The notes beneath the pieces were generated by a model. It had not been told where the DNA came from and ran no database searches. It saw only the letters and a list, made by a program, of their open reading frames with translations. Below, piece by piece: positions 38,287-48,019 of a DNA stretch of 64,000 bases. Origin of the DNA: Methylocella silvestris (GTDB taxonomy: Bacteria > Pseudomonadota > Alphaproteobacteria > Rhizobiales > Beijerinckiaceae); NCBI RefSeq assembly GCF_002891535.1, contig NZ_PDZR01000010.1, forward strand, positions 62,001 through 126,000, given 5' to 3'. A program made the translations under genes and the position numbers. How positions within the stretch are numbered: position 1 is the stretch's first letter; the number at the start of each line of letters is the position of its first letter.

Positions 38287-39696
38287 ATGACCGCTCGCGT
38301 TCTGGTCGTCGACGACAACCTTCCCAACGTCAAGCTGCTCGAAGCGCGGCTGTCGACCGAATATTACGAGGTCGTCACCGCGAGCAATGGGGCCGACGCG
38401 CTTGCGATCTGCGCCCGCGGCGAATGCGATATCGTCCTGCTCGACGTGATGATGCCGGGCATGAACGGTTTTGAGGTCTGCCGCCGGCTGAAGGCGGACC
38501 CCCTCACCGCCCACATCCCCGTCGTGATGGTCACAGCGCTCGACCAGACGTCCGACCGGCTGATGGGGCTTGAGGCCGGCGCCGATGATTTTCTGACAAA
38601 GCCGATCGACGAAGCAGCGCTGCTCGCCCGCGTCCGCTCTCTCGCCCGGCTGCGATTGTCGCTCGACGAATTGCGCATGCGGGCGATGCGCGCGGCGAAA
38701 ATGGGAATTGGCAAGTCGTTCGATTCTGCCGCCGTTGAGACCGGCCTTGGCGGGCGCGTTCTGGTTGTCGATGACCGCCGCTCGTCGGCCGGGACGATTT
38801 ATGGCGCGCTGAAGGATCTGCATGAAGTCGAAGTCGAGCCCGACGCATCGGAGGCCCTGATCGAGGGCGCCGCGGGCGGCTACGATCTTCTGATCGTCAG
38901 CCTCAGCCTTGAGGCCTATGACGGATTGCGGCTATGCAGCCAGATACGCTCCATCGAAGCGACGCGGGAGCTGCCCATTTTGGCGATCGCCGAACCGGAG
39001 GAGCGCGTCAGGATGCTTCGTTGTCTTGACCTCGGCGTCAATGACTATCTCCTGCGTCCGATCGAGCGCCACGAACTGGTCGCGCGGGTGCGCACACAAT
39101 TGCGGCGCAAGCGCTACGCCGACAATCTGCGCGAGAAGGTCGAGGCTTCGCTCGAAATGGCGGTGGTCGACGCTTTGACCGGTCTCCACAACCGCCGGTT
39201 CTTCGACGGCGTGTTTCCCTCGCTGATGGAAGAGGCAAAACGCAAGGCGCGGCCGCTCTCGGTGATGATGTTCGACATCGACCATTTCAAGAGCGTCAAT
39301 GACGCGCATGGCCATGAAGCCGGCGACCGGCTGCTGCAGGGGCTTGCCGGACGGGTCAGGGCCCTCGTGCGCGGCTCCGACATGTTCTGCCGGCTGAGCG
39401 GCGATGAATTTGTCATTCTGATGCCTGACACCCGGGTCGACGTCGGCGCCAAGGTCGCCGAGCGCGTGCGGGCGGGCGTCGCGGGCGCTGCTTTCCCGAT
39501 CGGCAAGTCGCGCTCCCTTTCGACGACGATCTCGATCGGACTTGCCGAAAGCGCCCATGCCGGACCGGATCTGTTGCGTGAGGCGGACAGGGCGCTCTAC
39601 CGCTCGAAGGAGGGCGGGCGCAATCGCGTTTTCGTCGATACGCCGGCCGAGCAGTCTGGCAAATTTACGGGATTCAGGGTTGTGCGGACGGGGTAA
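38287..39696 (+). CDS. pleD: Response regulator PleD, diguanylate cyclase
   Basis: PleD makes cyclic di-GMP at the pole during cell differentiation. The 469-residue protein has REC1 with Asp53, a second REC-like domain whose phosphoacceptor position is Ser205 (an adaptor domain), and a GGDEF domain from about residue 292. The active-site loop reads SGDEF (371-375) rather than GGDEF/GGEEF. The inhibitory I-site RGSD (362-365) sits the usual five residues upstream. Activity is likely but not certain given the Gly to Ser change. Confidence 0.93.
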   Translation: MTARVLVVDDNLPNVKLLEARLSTEYYEVVTASNGADALAICARGECDIVLLDVMMPGMNGFEVCRRLKADPLTAHIPVVMVTALDQTSDRLMGLEAGADDFLTKPIDEAALLARVRSLARLRLSLDELRMRAMRAAKMGIGKSFDSAAVETGLGGRVLVVDDRRSSAGTIYGALKDLHEVEVEPDASEALIEGAAGGYDLLIVSLSLEAYDGLRLCSQIRSIEATRELPILAIAEPEERVRMLRCLDLGVNDYLLRPIERHELVARVRTQLRRKRYADNLREKVEASLEMAVVDALTGLHNRRFFDGVFPSLMEEAKRKARPLSVMMFDIDHFKSVNDAHGHEAGDRLLQGLAGRVRALVRGSDMFCRLSGDEFVILMPDTRVDVGAKVAERVRAGVAGAAFPIGKSRSLSTTISIGLAESAHAGPDLLREADRALYRSKEGGRNRVFVDTPAEQSGKFTGFRVVRTG

Positions 39697-40028
39697 GGCA
39701 GACCGCTTCGCGCGCGTTAACGAAACAAGGATTTCGCCGCCAACAAGTGATTGCATTTAGCCGCCGCCGCGCGCTAACGTCTTTGCGCCGAGCCCGAAAG
39801 GGCGTGGCGCGGAAGGGGTCCTTGAAGAAATATCCGCCGCGCCCTGCGCCATCGAAGCGCATTTGGCGACTTGACTGGAAGTTGCCCTACGGAGTGCTCA
39901 GGTCCGCCGCATCTCCTGGGTCCGTAGGGTCGGCCGGCGCGCAAGTAGTTGGAGTGGCCTCCTCGAAACGCTACTTGCCGCCGGCCACCTTCAGGCGCCG
40001 CCCTTGTGCGAGCAGGTTATGCCGAAAT
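39697..40028. other. Gene-free interval between convergent pleD and parE
   Basis: This stretch of 332 bp has no plausible coding frame. It holds a run of three strong inverted repeats (39784-39977), described separately. No rpmG gene, which follows pleD in Caulobacter, is present. Confidence 0.5.
39784..39977. ncRNA. Candidate structured RNA or composite terminator: three consecutive stem-loops
   Basis: Stem 1 pairs GCGCC-GA-GCCC with GGGC-GT-GGCGC around a GAAA tetraloop (39784-39809). Stem 2 pairs CCCTACGGA (39885-39893) with TCCGTAGGG (39921-39929) and has an inner CTCAGG/CCTGGG helix. Stem 3 pairs CAAGTAG (39942-39948) with CTACTTG (39971-39977) and has an inner GGAG/CTCC. No T-tract follows any stem on either strand, so ordinary intrinsic terminators do not explain them. 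The strand of any transcript is unknown. Confidence 0.35.
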
Positions 40029-42119
40029 TCACACCACGACGAGATCTGCCGCATTGGCAAAAGCGGCGCGCTCCTGAATGAAGGCGAAACGGGCTTCCGG
40101 CTTGTTGCCCATCAGCCGTTCGACGGAATCCGATGTGCCCTCGCGGTCTTCCGGCAGCACGACGACGCGCAGAAGATTGCGCTTTGCCGGATCCATCGTC
40201 GTCTCTTTAAGCTGTGCGGGAAGCATTTCACCCAATCCCTTGAATCGACTGATTTCAATCTTGCCGCGTCCGGTGAGAACCCGCGTGATCAATTCGTCAC
40301 GATGCGCGTCGTCGCGGGCATAGACCTGCCGTGCGCCCTGCGTCAGCCGGTATAGCGGCGGCACGGCGAGATAAAGATGGCCGCCCTCGATCAGCTTTGG
40401 CGTCTGCCGATAGAAAAAGGTGATCAAGAGCGAAGCGATATGGGCCCCGTCCACGTCGGCGTCAGTCATGATGATGATCTTTTCGTAGCGCAGATCGTCG
40501 TCGCGGTATTGCGCGCCGACGCCGCAGCCAAGCGCCAGCATCAGATCGCTCAATTGCTGATTGGCGGCGAGCTTGTCGCGCGTGGCGCTGGCGACATTCA
40601 GGATTTTGCCCCGCAGGGGCAGGATCGCCTGGCTCGCGCGATTGCGACCCTGCTTTGCCGAACCGCCGGCGGAATCGCCCTCGACGATAAAGAGTTCAGA
40701 CCCTTGCGCCGCTGTATTCGAGCAATCTGCGAGTTTCCCAGGCAGGCGCAATTTGCGGCTCGCGGTCTTGCGCGCGACATCCTTTTCAGCTCGCCGCCGC
40801 AGCCGCTCATCGGCGCGCTCGACGGCCCAGTCGAGCAGTTTCAACGCATGCGAGGGCGCCGCCGCAAGCCAATGATCGAAGGCGTCGCGCACCGCCTGAT
40901 CAACGATGCGGGAAGCCTCGGAGGACATTAGCCGGCTTTTGTTCTGACCCTGGAATTCGGGTTCCCGGATAAAGATCGAGACGAGAGCGGCGCAGGAGCC
41001 CATGACGTCGTCGGCCGTGATCGCCGCCGCGCGGCGCGACTGGCCGATCCGCTCGGCGTGATCCTTGAGGCCGCGGAGCAGGGCGGCGCGCAGGCCCGAC
41101 TCATGAGCGCCGCCGTCGGGCGTCGGAATCGTGTTGCAATAGGAGTGGACGAAGCCGTCGTCCATGGCGAGCCAGGACAAGGCCCATTCGAGCGAGCCAT
41201 GACCGCCGGGCTTTTCGATCTTGCCGGCGAAAATCGGCTCGATGACGCGCTCCTTGCCCTCGATATCGACGGCCAGAAAATCCTTGAGGCCGCCGGGAAA
41301 ATGGAAAACCGCCTCGCGCGGCGTCGATGAGCCGGGCTCAATGCGCTCCGGCGCGCAGCGCCAGCGGATTTCGACCCCGCCGAACAGATAGGCCTTGGCG
41401 CGGGCCATTTTGACGAGCCGGGCGGGCTTGAACTGCGCGCCCTTGCCGAAAATCTGCGGGTCGGGCGTAAAGCGCACCCGGGTGCCGCGCCGGTTCGGCG
41501 CCTTTCCGACTTCCTCGAGCTTGCCCAGCGGCTTCCCGCGCGAAAAACTCTGCCGATAGAGCGTCTGACCACGCGCGACCTCAACCTCGAGGCTTTCGGA
41601 CAGCGCATTGACGACGGAGACGCCGACCCCATGCAGTCCGCCGGAGGTCTGATAGGCGCCGGAATCGAATTTGCCGCCCGCATGCAGGGTTGTCATGATG
41701 ACTTCGAGCGCGGATTTCTTTGGAAATTTGGGGTGCGGATCAACCGGAATGCCGCGGCCATTGTCGGTCACGGACAGAAAGCCGGCCGCGTCGTAATAGA
41801 CCTCGATGAAACTGGCGTGGCCCGCGACGGCCTCATCCATGGCATTGTCGAGCACTTCGGCGAAGAGATGATGCAGCGCGGCCTCGTCCGTGCCGCCAAT
41901 ATACATTCCCGGCCGGCGGCGCACCGGCTCCAGCCCTTCGAGCACCTCAATCGAAGCCGCGGTGTACCCGGCCTCCCCGGGCGTTCCGAGCCGCGCCGGC
42001 TCCGACGCCGCGCTTTTGATGTCGGCGCCCTTCGCGGCGCTGCCTTTGGCGCCAGCCACGGGCCGCGCCGCTGCCGGCTTGCGCGCGGCGGCTCCAAAAA
42101 GATCACCATGATTGGCCAT
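40029..42119 (-). CDS. parE: DNA topoisomerase IV subunit B
   Basis: ParE is the ATPase subunit of topoisomerase IV, which decatenates daughter chromosomes. The 696-residue protein has the GHKL ATPase motifs (EVLDNAMDEAVAGHA, VTDNGRGIPVD, and the ATP-lid QTSGGLHGVGVSVVNALS), the TOPRIM motifs (ELFIVEGDSAGGSAKQGRNR and IMTDADVDGAHI), and the C-terminal RFKGLGEMLPAQLKETTMDP block. The N-terminus is extended by about 45 Ala/Lys-rich residues. Confidence 0.95.
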   Translation of the reverse strand: MANHGDLFGAAARKPAAARPVAGAKGSAAKGADIKSAASEPARLGTPGEAGYTAASIEVLEGLEPVRRRPGMYIGGTDEAALHHLFAEVLDNAMDEAVAGHASFIEVYYDAAGFLSVTDNGRGIPVDPHPKFPKKSALEVIMTTLHAGGKFDSGAYQTSGGLHGVGVSVVNALSESLEVEVARGQTLYRQSFSRGKPLGKLEEVGKAPNRRGTRVRFTPDPQIFGKGAQFKPARLVKMARAKAYLFGGVEIRWRCAPERIEPGSSTPREAVFHFPGGLKDFLAVDIEGKERVIEPIFAGKIEKPGGHGSLEWALSWLAMDDGFVHSYCNTIPTPDGGAHESGLRAALLRGLKDHAERIGQSRRAAAITADDVMGSCAALVSIFIREPEFQGQNKSRLMSSEASRIVDQAVRDAFDHWLAAAPSHALKLLDWAVERADERLRRRAEKDVARKTASRKLRLPGKLADCSNTAAQGSELFIVEGDSAGGSAKQGRNRASQAILPLRGKILNVASATRDKLAANQQLSDLMLALGCGVGAQYRDDDLRYEKIIIMTDADVDGAHIASLLITFFYRQTPKLIEGGHLYLAVPPLYRLTQGARQVYARDDAHRDELITRVLTGRGKIEISRFKGLGEMLPAQLKETTMDPAKRNLLRVVVLPEDREGTSDSVERLMGNKPEARFAFIQERAAFANAADLVVV

Positions 42120-42270
42120 TGAACGCCATACACTCCGAAACTGCTCGTCAGAACTGCCGGGGCCTTTATGCCATGTCGGACCCGGGAAAGGAACAGAACA
42201 GAAACAAATAAAAGGGGATAGATTGACGCGCGGTAAATGCGGCGATCAATCTTCACGCCGAAGGCGATGC

Positions 42271-42301
42271 AAAAGAAAAAGGGGCGGCCCTATGGCCGCC
42301 C
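42271..42301 (-). terminator. Rho-independent terminator of glnII
   Basis: Read on the minus strand, a perfect 9-bp stem GGGGCGGCC/GGCCGCCCC with a 4-nt ATAG loop is followed by TTTTTCTTT. It lies 30 bp after the glnII stop. Confidence 0.9.
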
Positions 42302-42331
42302 CTCGCTTTCGTTCGTCCGGATGCTGCAGGC

Positions 42332-43375
42332 TTAGGCGCTGGCCGCTTTCAGCTGGGCGACAGTCGGGACGGAGTCGATCGTCTTCAGGATGACGGAAGC
42401 GATCTGGTAGGGGTCCCCCTGGGAGTTAGGGCGGCGATCTTCCATGTAACCCTTGTAGCCGTTCTTGATGAAGCTGTGCGGGAGACGGATGGACGCGCCG
42501 CGGTCCGCCACGCCATAGCTGAACATGTCGATCGATTGGGTCTCGTGCTGACCCGTCAGACGGAGGTGATTGTCCGGACCGTAGACGGCGATGTGTTCCG
42601 GCACATTCCGCTCGAAGGCGGCCATCAGAGCCTCGAGATATTCCTTGCCGCCAGTTTCGCGAAGGAAGGTGGTCGAGAAATTGGCGTGCATCCCGGAGCC
42701 GTTCCAATCCGTGGCGCCGAGCGGCTTGCAATGATATTCGATGTCGATCTTATATTTTTCGGTCAGGCGCTGGAGGATGTAGCGGGCGACCCACATTTCG
42801 TCAGCGGCTTTCTTGGAGCCTTTGCCGAAAATCTGGAATTCCCACTGCCCTTTCGCCACTTCCGCGTTGATGCCTTCGTGGTTGATGCCGGCGTCGAGGC
42901 AGATGTCGAGATGCTCCTCGACGATCTGGCGAGCGATATCGCCGACATTCTTGTAGCCGACGCCCGTGTAATAAGGGCCTTGCGGCGGGGGGAAACCGTT
43001 TTCCGGGAAGCCGAGCGGACGGCCATCCTTATAGAAGAAATATTCCTGTTCAAATCCGAACCAGGCGCCGGGATCGTCCAGAATGGTGGCGCGGGCGTTG
43101 GTGGCGTGGGGCGTGACGCCGTCAGGCATCATCACTTCGCACATGACAAGCGCGCCGTTCTTGCGCGTGCTGTCAGGATAGACGGCGACCGGCTTCAGAA
43201 CGCAGTCCGAGCTTCTGCCTTCGGCCTGTTTGGTCGAGCTGCCGTCAAAACCCCAATTGGGAAGCTGCTCCAGCGTCGGGAAGGACGCATAATCCTTAAT
43301 GAGCGTTTTACCGCGAAGATTCGGGACGGGCTTGTAGCCGTCGAGCCAGAGGTACTCGAGCTTATATTTGGCCAT
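42332..43375 (-). CDS. glnII: Glutamine synthetase type II (eukaryotic-like)
   Basis: GSII makes glutamine from glutamate and ammonium with ATP. The 347-residue length, the N-terminal YKLEYLWLDGYKPVPNLRGK, and the blocks NWGFDGSSTKQAEG, FGFEQEYFFYKDGRPLGFP, NGSGMHANFS and RGASIRLPH are typical of GSII rather than the 469-residue GSI. The start ATG at 43375 has AGGAGG-type purines upstream. Unlike GSI it has no adenylylation site, so control is mainly transcriptional; a sigma-54-type promoter lies upstream. Confidence 0.96.
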   Translation of the reverse strand: MAKYKLEYLWLDGYKPVPNLRGKTLIKDYASFPTLEQLPNWGFDGSSTKQAEGRSSDCVLKPVAVYPDSTRKNGALVMCEVMMPDGVTPHATNARATILDDPGAWFGFEQEYFFYKDGRPLGFPENGFPPPQGPYYTGVGYKNVGDIARQIVEEHLDICLDAGINHEGINAEVAKGQWEFQIFGKGSKKAADEMWVARYILQRLTEKYKIDIEYHCKPLGATDWNGSGMHANFSTTFLRETGGKEYLEALMAAFERNVPEHIAVYGPDNHLRLTGQHETQSIDMFSYGVADRGASIRLPHSFIKNGYKGYMEDRRPNSQGDPYQIASVILKTIDSVPTVAQLKAASA

Positions 43376-43885
43376 GTTTCCTCTAGCCTCCTTTCGTTGT
43401 TGACGCAGTAGCGCCGCGGTGGATTTCAACGCTACTTGCGTAAGCAGTTTTCACAGCTGCAAGGGCGCGGGCACGGCGCGTCCTCGCATCATCCATGCCA
43501 CAACGCGCGAATCCGCTGCTCTCTTTCCCGTTACCGGGCCTGCGCAGGAAACTCTCGCAAATCCAAGATGATAGGAGAAAGGGAGGGCCCGCTCCGCGCG
43601 CCGTGACCAAGCTTTCGCCGGAGCAGCCAGAATGACCGGCTGCCGTCAAGCCCTGGACTCGGCTCCGGGCGTCAAGGGGCGCCTGTCTTTTAGGCAGCTT
43701 GGGCTTCTAGCGAGCAGTCGGGTGTCATGAAAACCCGCTGCGGTTGCGCGCCCGGGAGCCGCGCAACCACTCTTTTCGGGGTCGTTGGCAATATAAAATG
43801 CGAACGGCGGGAGAGTCGGGGCCAGCGCCGCCGTCTCTCTCGCCGTAGAAACTTGACCTTCAGCTCAAGACTAGAAAGGCAATCC
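43376..43885. promoter_or_regulatory. 510-bp glnA-glnII intergenic region
   Basis: No convincing gene lies here. The region contains the sigma-54-type promoter at 43485-43500. A GCAGCC/GGCTGC inverted repeat near 43622-43642 could form a hairpin after glnA. I found no clear GCAC-N7-GTGC NtrC site. The length suggests that glnII has its own control and is not simply read through from glnBA. Confidence 0.55.
43485..43500 (-). promoter_or_regulatory. Putative sigma-54 (-24/-12) promoter of glnII
   Basis: On the minus strand the sequence is TGGCATGGATGATGCG. It has the invariant GG and GC with exactly 10 bp between them and matches TGGCAC-N5-TTGCW at most positions. The glnII start is about 110 bp downstream, leaving a leader of roughly 100 nt. 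In rhizobia glnII is controlled by NtrC and sigma-54. Confidence 0.55.
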
Positions 43886-45295
43886 TCAGTAGGAATAATA
43901 CATGTCGAATTCAACCGGATGCGGCGTCATTTCAAAGCGCATCACATCGGCCATCTTGAGTTCGATGTAGCTATCGATGAAATCATCGTCGAACACGCCG
44001 CCTGCCTTGAGGAAGGCGCGGTCCTTGTCAAGATTGGCGAGCGCTTCGCGCAGCGAGCCGCAGACGGTCGGGATCTTCTTCAATTCGCGCGGCGGCAGAT
44101 CGTAAAGATCCTTGTCCATCGCCGGGCCGGGATCGATCTTGTTGATGATGCCGTCGAGGCCGGCCATCAGCATCGCGGCGAAAGCGAGATAGGGGTTAGC
44201 CATCGGATCCGGGAAGCGGACCTCGACGCGTTTGGCTTTCGGGTTCGAGGCGGTCGGGATGCGGCAGGAAGCCGAGCGGTTGCGCGCCGAATAGGCGAGC
44301 AGGACCGGGGCTTCATAGCCGGGCACGAGGCGCTTGTAGGAGTTGGTCGAGGGGTTGGTGAAGGCGTTCAGCGCGCGGGCGTGCCGGATGACGCCGCCGA
44401 TGTAATACAGGCATTCCTGGCTGAGGTCGGCGTATTTGTCGCCGGCGAACAAGGGCTTGCCCCCTTTCCAGATCGACTGGTGCACATGCATCCCTGAGCC
44501 GTTGTCGCCAAATACCGGCTTCGGCATGAAGGTCGCCGTCTTGCCGTAGCTCTGCGCGACCTGATGAATGCAATATTTATAGATCTGAAGGTGATCGGCC
44601 ATGGTGGTGAGCGGGCCGAACTTCAGGCCGAGTTCGTGCTGGGCGGAGGCCACTTCGTGGTGATGCTTTTCGACCTTCGCGCCCATCGCGGCCATGGCGG
44701 CGAGCATTTCGCCGCGCATGTCCTGTGCGGAGTCTTGCGGCGGAACCGGGAAATAGCCGCCCTTGGTGCGGATGCGGTGGCCGAGATTGCCGCCTTCATA
44801 GGGCGTGTCGGAATTCGACGGCAATTCGGCGGAATCGAGCACGAAGCCCGTATTATAGGGATCGGCGCGATAGCGGACGTCGTCGAAGACGAAGAATTCA
44901 GCCTCGGGGCCGACGAAAACGGCATCGCCGACGCCCGATGAGACGAGGAAGGCTTCGGCTTTCTTGGCGATGCCGCGCGGATCGCGGCTGTAGGGCTCGT
45001 TGCTGTTCGGCTCCAGAATGTCGCAAACGATAACCATCGTCGGCGCCGCGAAGAAGGGATCCATCACGGCGGTCGCGGGGTCGGGCATCAGCAGCATGTC
45101 GGATTCATTGATCGCCTTCCAGCCGGCGATCGACGAGCCGTCGAACATCGTTCCTTCAGCAAAAATCTCCTCGTCGATGAGGGAGATGTCGAAGGTCACG
45201 TGCTGCCATTTGCCACGCGGATCCGTGAAGCGGAAATCGACGTATTTCACGTCGTTGTCCTTGATTTCCTTGAGCACGTCGGCAACGGTCTTCAT
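43886..45295 (-). CDS. glnA: Glutamine synthetase type I
   Basis: This is the dodecameric GSI of 469 residues. Motifs are [10 protein letters not shown] (50-59), [10 protein letters not shown] (131-140), [13 protein letters not shown], and the adenylylation site Tyr398 in [10 protein letters not shown], which shows that GlnE can switch it off. It follows glnB by 89 bp, the standard glnBA operon of alphaproteobacteria, presumably driven by the sigma-54-type promoter in front of glnB. Confidence 0.97.
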   Translation of the reverse strand: MKTVADVLKEIKDNDVKYVDFRFTDPRGKWQHVTFDISLIDEEIFAEGTMFDGSSIAGWKAINESDMLLMPDPATAVMDPFFAAPTMVIVCDILEPNSNEPYSRDPRGIAKKAEAFLVSSGVGDAVFVGPEAEFFVFDDVRYRADPYNTGFVLDSAELPSNSDTPYEGGNLGHRIRTKGGYFPVPPQDSAQDMRGEMLAAMAAMGAKVEKHHHEVASAQHELGLKFGPLTTMADHLQIYKYCIHQVAQSYGKTATFMPKPVFGDNGSGMHVHQSIWKGGKPLFAGDKYADLSQECLYYIGGVIRHARALNAFTNPSTNSYKRLVPGYEAPVLLAYSARNRSASCRIPTASNPKAKRVEVRFPDPMANPYLAFAAMLMAGLDGIINKIDPGPAMDKDLYDLPPRELKKIPTVCGSLREALANLDKDRAFLKAGGVFDDDFIDSYIELKMADVMRFEMTPHPVEFDMYYSY

Positions 45296-45384
45296 AGTCC
45301 TGCCTTTCGGATTAATGGATAGCCGATCTGATTGATAGCGCCGGAAAATCGGCGAGGCGAAGCCTCAGCGCAAACGGGTGGGGA

Positions 45385-45732
<348 letters not shown>

Positions 45733-45871
45733 TTATGTCGCTCTTAATTGTGGGAGCCATTCGGGTTTCGAGCGGGCATTTATCATTTACACGATGAAAA
45801 CGCCATCGAATTTCGGCGAGATCGCCGGCGGGACGGCCTTAGGGCATTTGTGCGGAAGGCAGCTCGTTTAT

Positions 45872-45887
45872 AGCAATCAGCAGGCCA
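45872..45887 (-). promoter_or_regulatory. Putative sigma-54 (-24/-12) promoter of glnBA
   Basis: On the minus strand the sequence is TGGCCTGCTGATTGCT, which matches the TGGCACG-N4-TTGCW consensus at nearly every defined position, with GG and GC 10 bp apart. It lies about 150 bp upstream of the glnB ATG, giving a leader of about 138 nt. No clear NtrC palindrome was found further upstream. Confidence 0.65.
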
Positions 45888-46023
45888 AACTTGCAATCAG
45901 CAGAGAAGCGCGACTTGGCCAAAACGCGCCGCGCGCCGCAAGCCGCAGGGCCGACGTGGATCAATGATGTCTGAACCGCGGGGGACGCCCCAACAGGCAG
46001 CTGCTGTTGCGGCCGGACCCCAT

Positions 46024-46054
46024 AAAAAAACCCGCTCCAAACAGGGAGCGGGTT
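46024..46054 (-). terminator. Rho-independent terminator
   Basis: On the minus strand a perfect 10-bp stem AACCCGCTCC/GGAGCGGGTT with a 6-nt loop runs directly into a run of seven Ts. It lies 40 bp after the stop of the gene at 46094-46480 and insulates it from the glnB promoter region. Confidence 0.9.
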
Positions 46055-46093
46055 CTGCGGGAAGCAAGCCAAATTAACGAGAAAGCGCGACCA

Positions 46094-46480
46094 TTATTCC
46101 GCCGGTTCGAGAACTTCCTCCACCTTTGCCGGCGTCTCTTCCTTGGCGGGCCGGACGTCGACCAGCGTCACGCTGACGCCAGAGCCGAGCAATTGCAGTG
46201 AAATCTCCTTGCCATTGCCGAATTTAACGCCGTCCCTGTAGGCGCCGTGCTCGAGCCGCGCGAACACCACATGTTCGGCGGGCTGCACGCCGAGCCGCGT
46301 TTGCAGATCGCTGGAGATGCCTTCGAGGTTAAGGTGCGTATCATATTGCACGCACACGGCGGTGGAGCAGTCGCCCGGCGTTGCAAGACCGATGCTCCCC
46401 GAGGGGAACCGCGTCGTCACATATTTCTCCGACTCGCGCGCAGGCCGCGAGGCATACATTTCAAGCGAATAATCACACAT
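46094..46480 (-). CDS. Conserved hypothetical protein (MCDYSLE family)
   Basis: The 128-residue soluble protein begins MCDYSLEMYASRPARESE and contains RFPSGSIGLATPGDCSTAVC. I recognise this as a conserved family in alphaproteobacteria without an assigned function. It has three cysteines in the first half and an acidic, Glu-rich C-terminus. The ATG at 46480 is supported by the family start. It is monocistronic with its own strong terminator. Confidence 0.75.
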   Translation of the reverse strand: MCDYSLEMYASRPARESEKYVTTRFPSGSIGLATPGDCSTAVCVQYDTHLNLEGISSDLQTRLGVQPAEHVVFARLEHGAYRDGVKFGNGKEISLQLLGSGVSVTLVDVRPAKEETPAKVEEVLEPAE

Positions 46481-46844
46481 GTGAACCACTCCAAATGTCT
46501 CGAGATGCGGAGTCCCTTCCGTGCGGAGGCGTTCTCGGCGCACAGGGCGACGAGTTGGGCTACGAGCTGTGAAGATATTCAGCCCCCCAAGAAGGAAGGG
46601 GAATGTGGAGGCCTCTCAGGGCCAGCCTGGCTCGATCTAGAAAAACGCTGGCGCTTGGCTGCGTCGACCGATACCGCGCCTGACGGTCGTCAGGCGCTCC
46701 ACTTAACGCTTCGAACGCGAGGATTCCAATTTGGTTCGCCTCGAGTCGCGCTTAATGTGATGATAGCTCAGCCCTTTGCATCGTCAAGCTCTTTTGGCCG
46801 ATCTGCGATCAAATCCCGGACGTGCAATGGGCCGCGGGCAAGCA
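46481..46844. other. Gene-free interval with a perfect inverted repeat
   Basis: These 364 bp contain no convincing gene. They hold a perfect 10-bp inverted repeat (46676-46697). The promoter of the MCDYSLE gene must lie at the left end. Most of the interval shows no recognisable element. Confidence 0.45.
46676..46697. repeat. Perfect 10-bp inverted repeat
   Basis: GCGCCTGACG is followed by GT and its exact complement CGTCAGGCGC. It lies about 150 bp downstream of the sseA stop on the minus strand and about 196 bp upstream of the MCDYSLE gene. There is no T-tract. It could be an operator or a Rho-linked hairpin. Confidence 0.5.
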
Positions 46845-47705
46845 TCAATCGGCGATTTCTTCCGCTTCTCCGGTTGCGATCGGCAGGTCAAGACGCCCGC
46901 CCCATTCGCTCCAGGAGCCGTCATAGAGCGCGACGCCTTGCTTGCCGACGCTTTCGAGGGCGAGCAGCAGGATCGCCGCGGTGACGCCCGAGCCGCAGGT
47001 CGTGATGATCGGGCGCGACAAGTCGACGCCGGCCTTGGCGAAGGCGGTTTTCACTTCTTCCGGCGGTTTGACGCGACCCTTTGCGGCGACCTCGGGCCAT
47101 GGCACGTTGCGGCTTCCCGGAACATGGCCCGAGCGGAGTCCCGGCCGCGGCTCGGCGACCTCTCCCGTAAAGCGTCCGGCGCTGCGCGCATCGACGACTT
47201 GCGCCGATCTCATTTCGCTCGCCTTCAGAACGTCGGCGGCGGTCGCGACCCCGGCCCGGTTCAGCTTCGCTGTAAAATTCCGCGGCTTGTGCAGCCGCTC
47301 GCCCGTCTCGAGAAGCCGTCCTTCCTTGCGCCATTTGGCGAGGCCGCCCTCAAGGACTTTCACGTCTTTTGCGCCGAACAACCGGAGGGTCCACCAGACG
47401 CGCGCCGCGCCGACGAGATCGGAATTGTCGTAAACGACGATCGTCATTGCCTCGCTCAGACCGAGTTTTCCCGCCGCGGCCGCAAACGCCTCGGGCGATG
47501 GCAGCATATGCGGCAAGGACGTCGAGCGATCGGCGATGGCGTCGATGTCGAAAAACACCGCTCCTGGAATATGCCCGGCGGCGAATTCGGCGCGGGCGTC
47601 GCGCTGTTCGGCGGGCATGAAGAAACTGCCGTCGACAATGGCTAAATCCGCCGAGCCGAGCCGATCCGCTAGCCATTCGGTGGAAACGAAGAGATTCTGG
47701 TTCAC
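46845..47705 (-). CDS. sseA: 3-mercaptopyruvate sulfurtransferase
   Basis: The enzyme transfers sulfur from 3-mercaptopyruvate to thiols or cyanide. The 286-residue protein has two rhodanese domains; the second has the catalytic loop CGSGVT at 237-242, the mercaptopyruvate-type loop. RWWxLR-like VWWTLRLFGAKDVKVLEGGL ends domain 1. I chose the GTG at 47705 (VNQNLFVSTEWLADRL), which matches the family N-terminus; the frame stays open about 64 codons upstream. Confidence 0.92.
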   Translation of the reverse strand: MNQNLFVSTEWLADRLGSADLAIVDGSFFMPAEQRDARAEFAAGHIPGAVFFDIDAIADRSTSLPHMLPSPEAFAAAAGKLGLSEAMTIVVYDNSDLVGAARVWWTLRLFGAKDVKVLEGGLAKWRKEGRLLETGERLHKPRNFTAKLNRAGVATAADVLKASEMRSAQVVDARSAGRFTGEVAEPRPGLRSGHVPGSRNVPWPEVAAKGRVKPPEEVKTAFAKAGVDLSRPIITTCGSGVTAAILLLALESVGKQGVALYDGSWSEWGGRLDLPIATGEAEEIAD

Positions 47706-48019
47706 TTGCGTCGCCTTCGTCCTCGGGCGAGCCCGCGCGATAGGATTGCGGGGTCGCGGCGGCCTCATTCGATAGCCAAACCCAGATGTAAAGCGCGCCG
47801 CCGCGTCTTCCAACTGCAAAACTTTTGGCTTTCGCTTGTAAAATTTTGTCGCAGGGTCCGCCTGCTGGCGCGGCATAAGGCAGCGCGCCTTTGCCAAGCC
47901 GCCGGCCCCGCGCCGAAGGCCCTCAATTCCATCCGAACCATTTGCGCCGCCGTCCGTTAGGCCCGCCGCAAGCGGCCGAGCAAACCCGGCTGCGTTTGTC
48001 CATACGGAGGAGTTTTCGA
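47706..48019. other. Intergenic region between divergent sseA and a small secreted-protein gene
   Basis: This stretch of 314 bp has no convincing gene. It must carry the promoters of both flanking genes. ACGGAGGAG at about 48003-48012 is the ribosome-binding site of the gene on the right. Confidence 0.4.
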
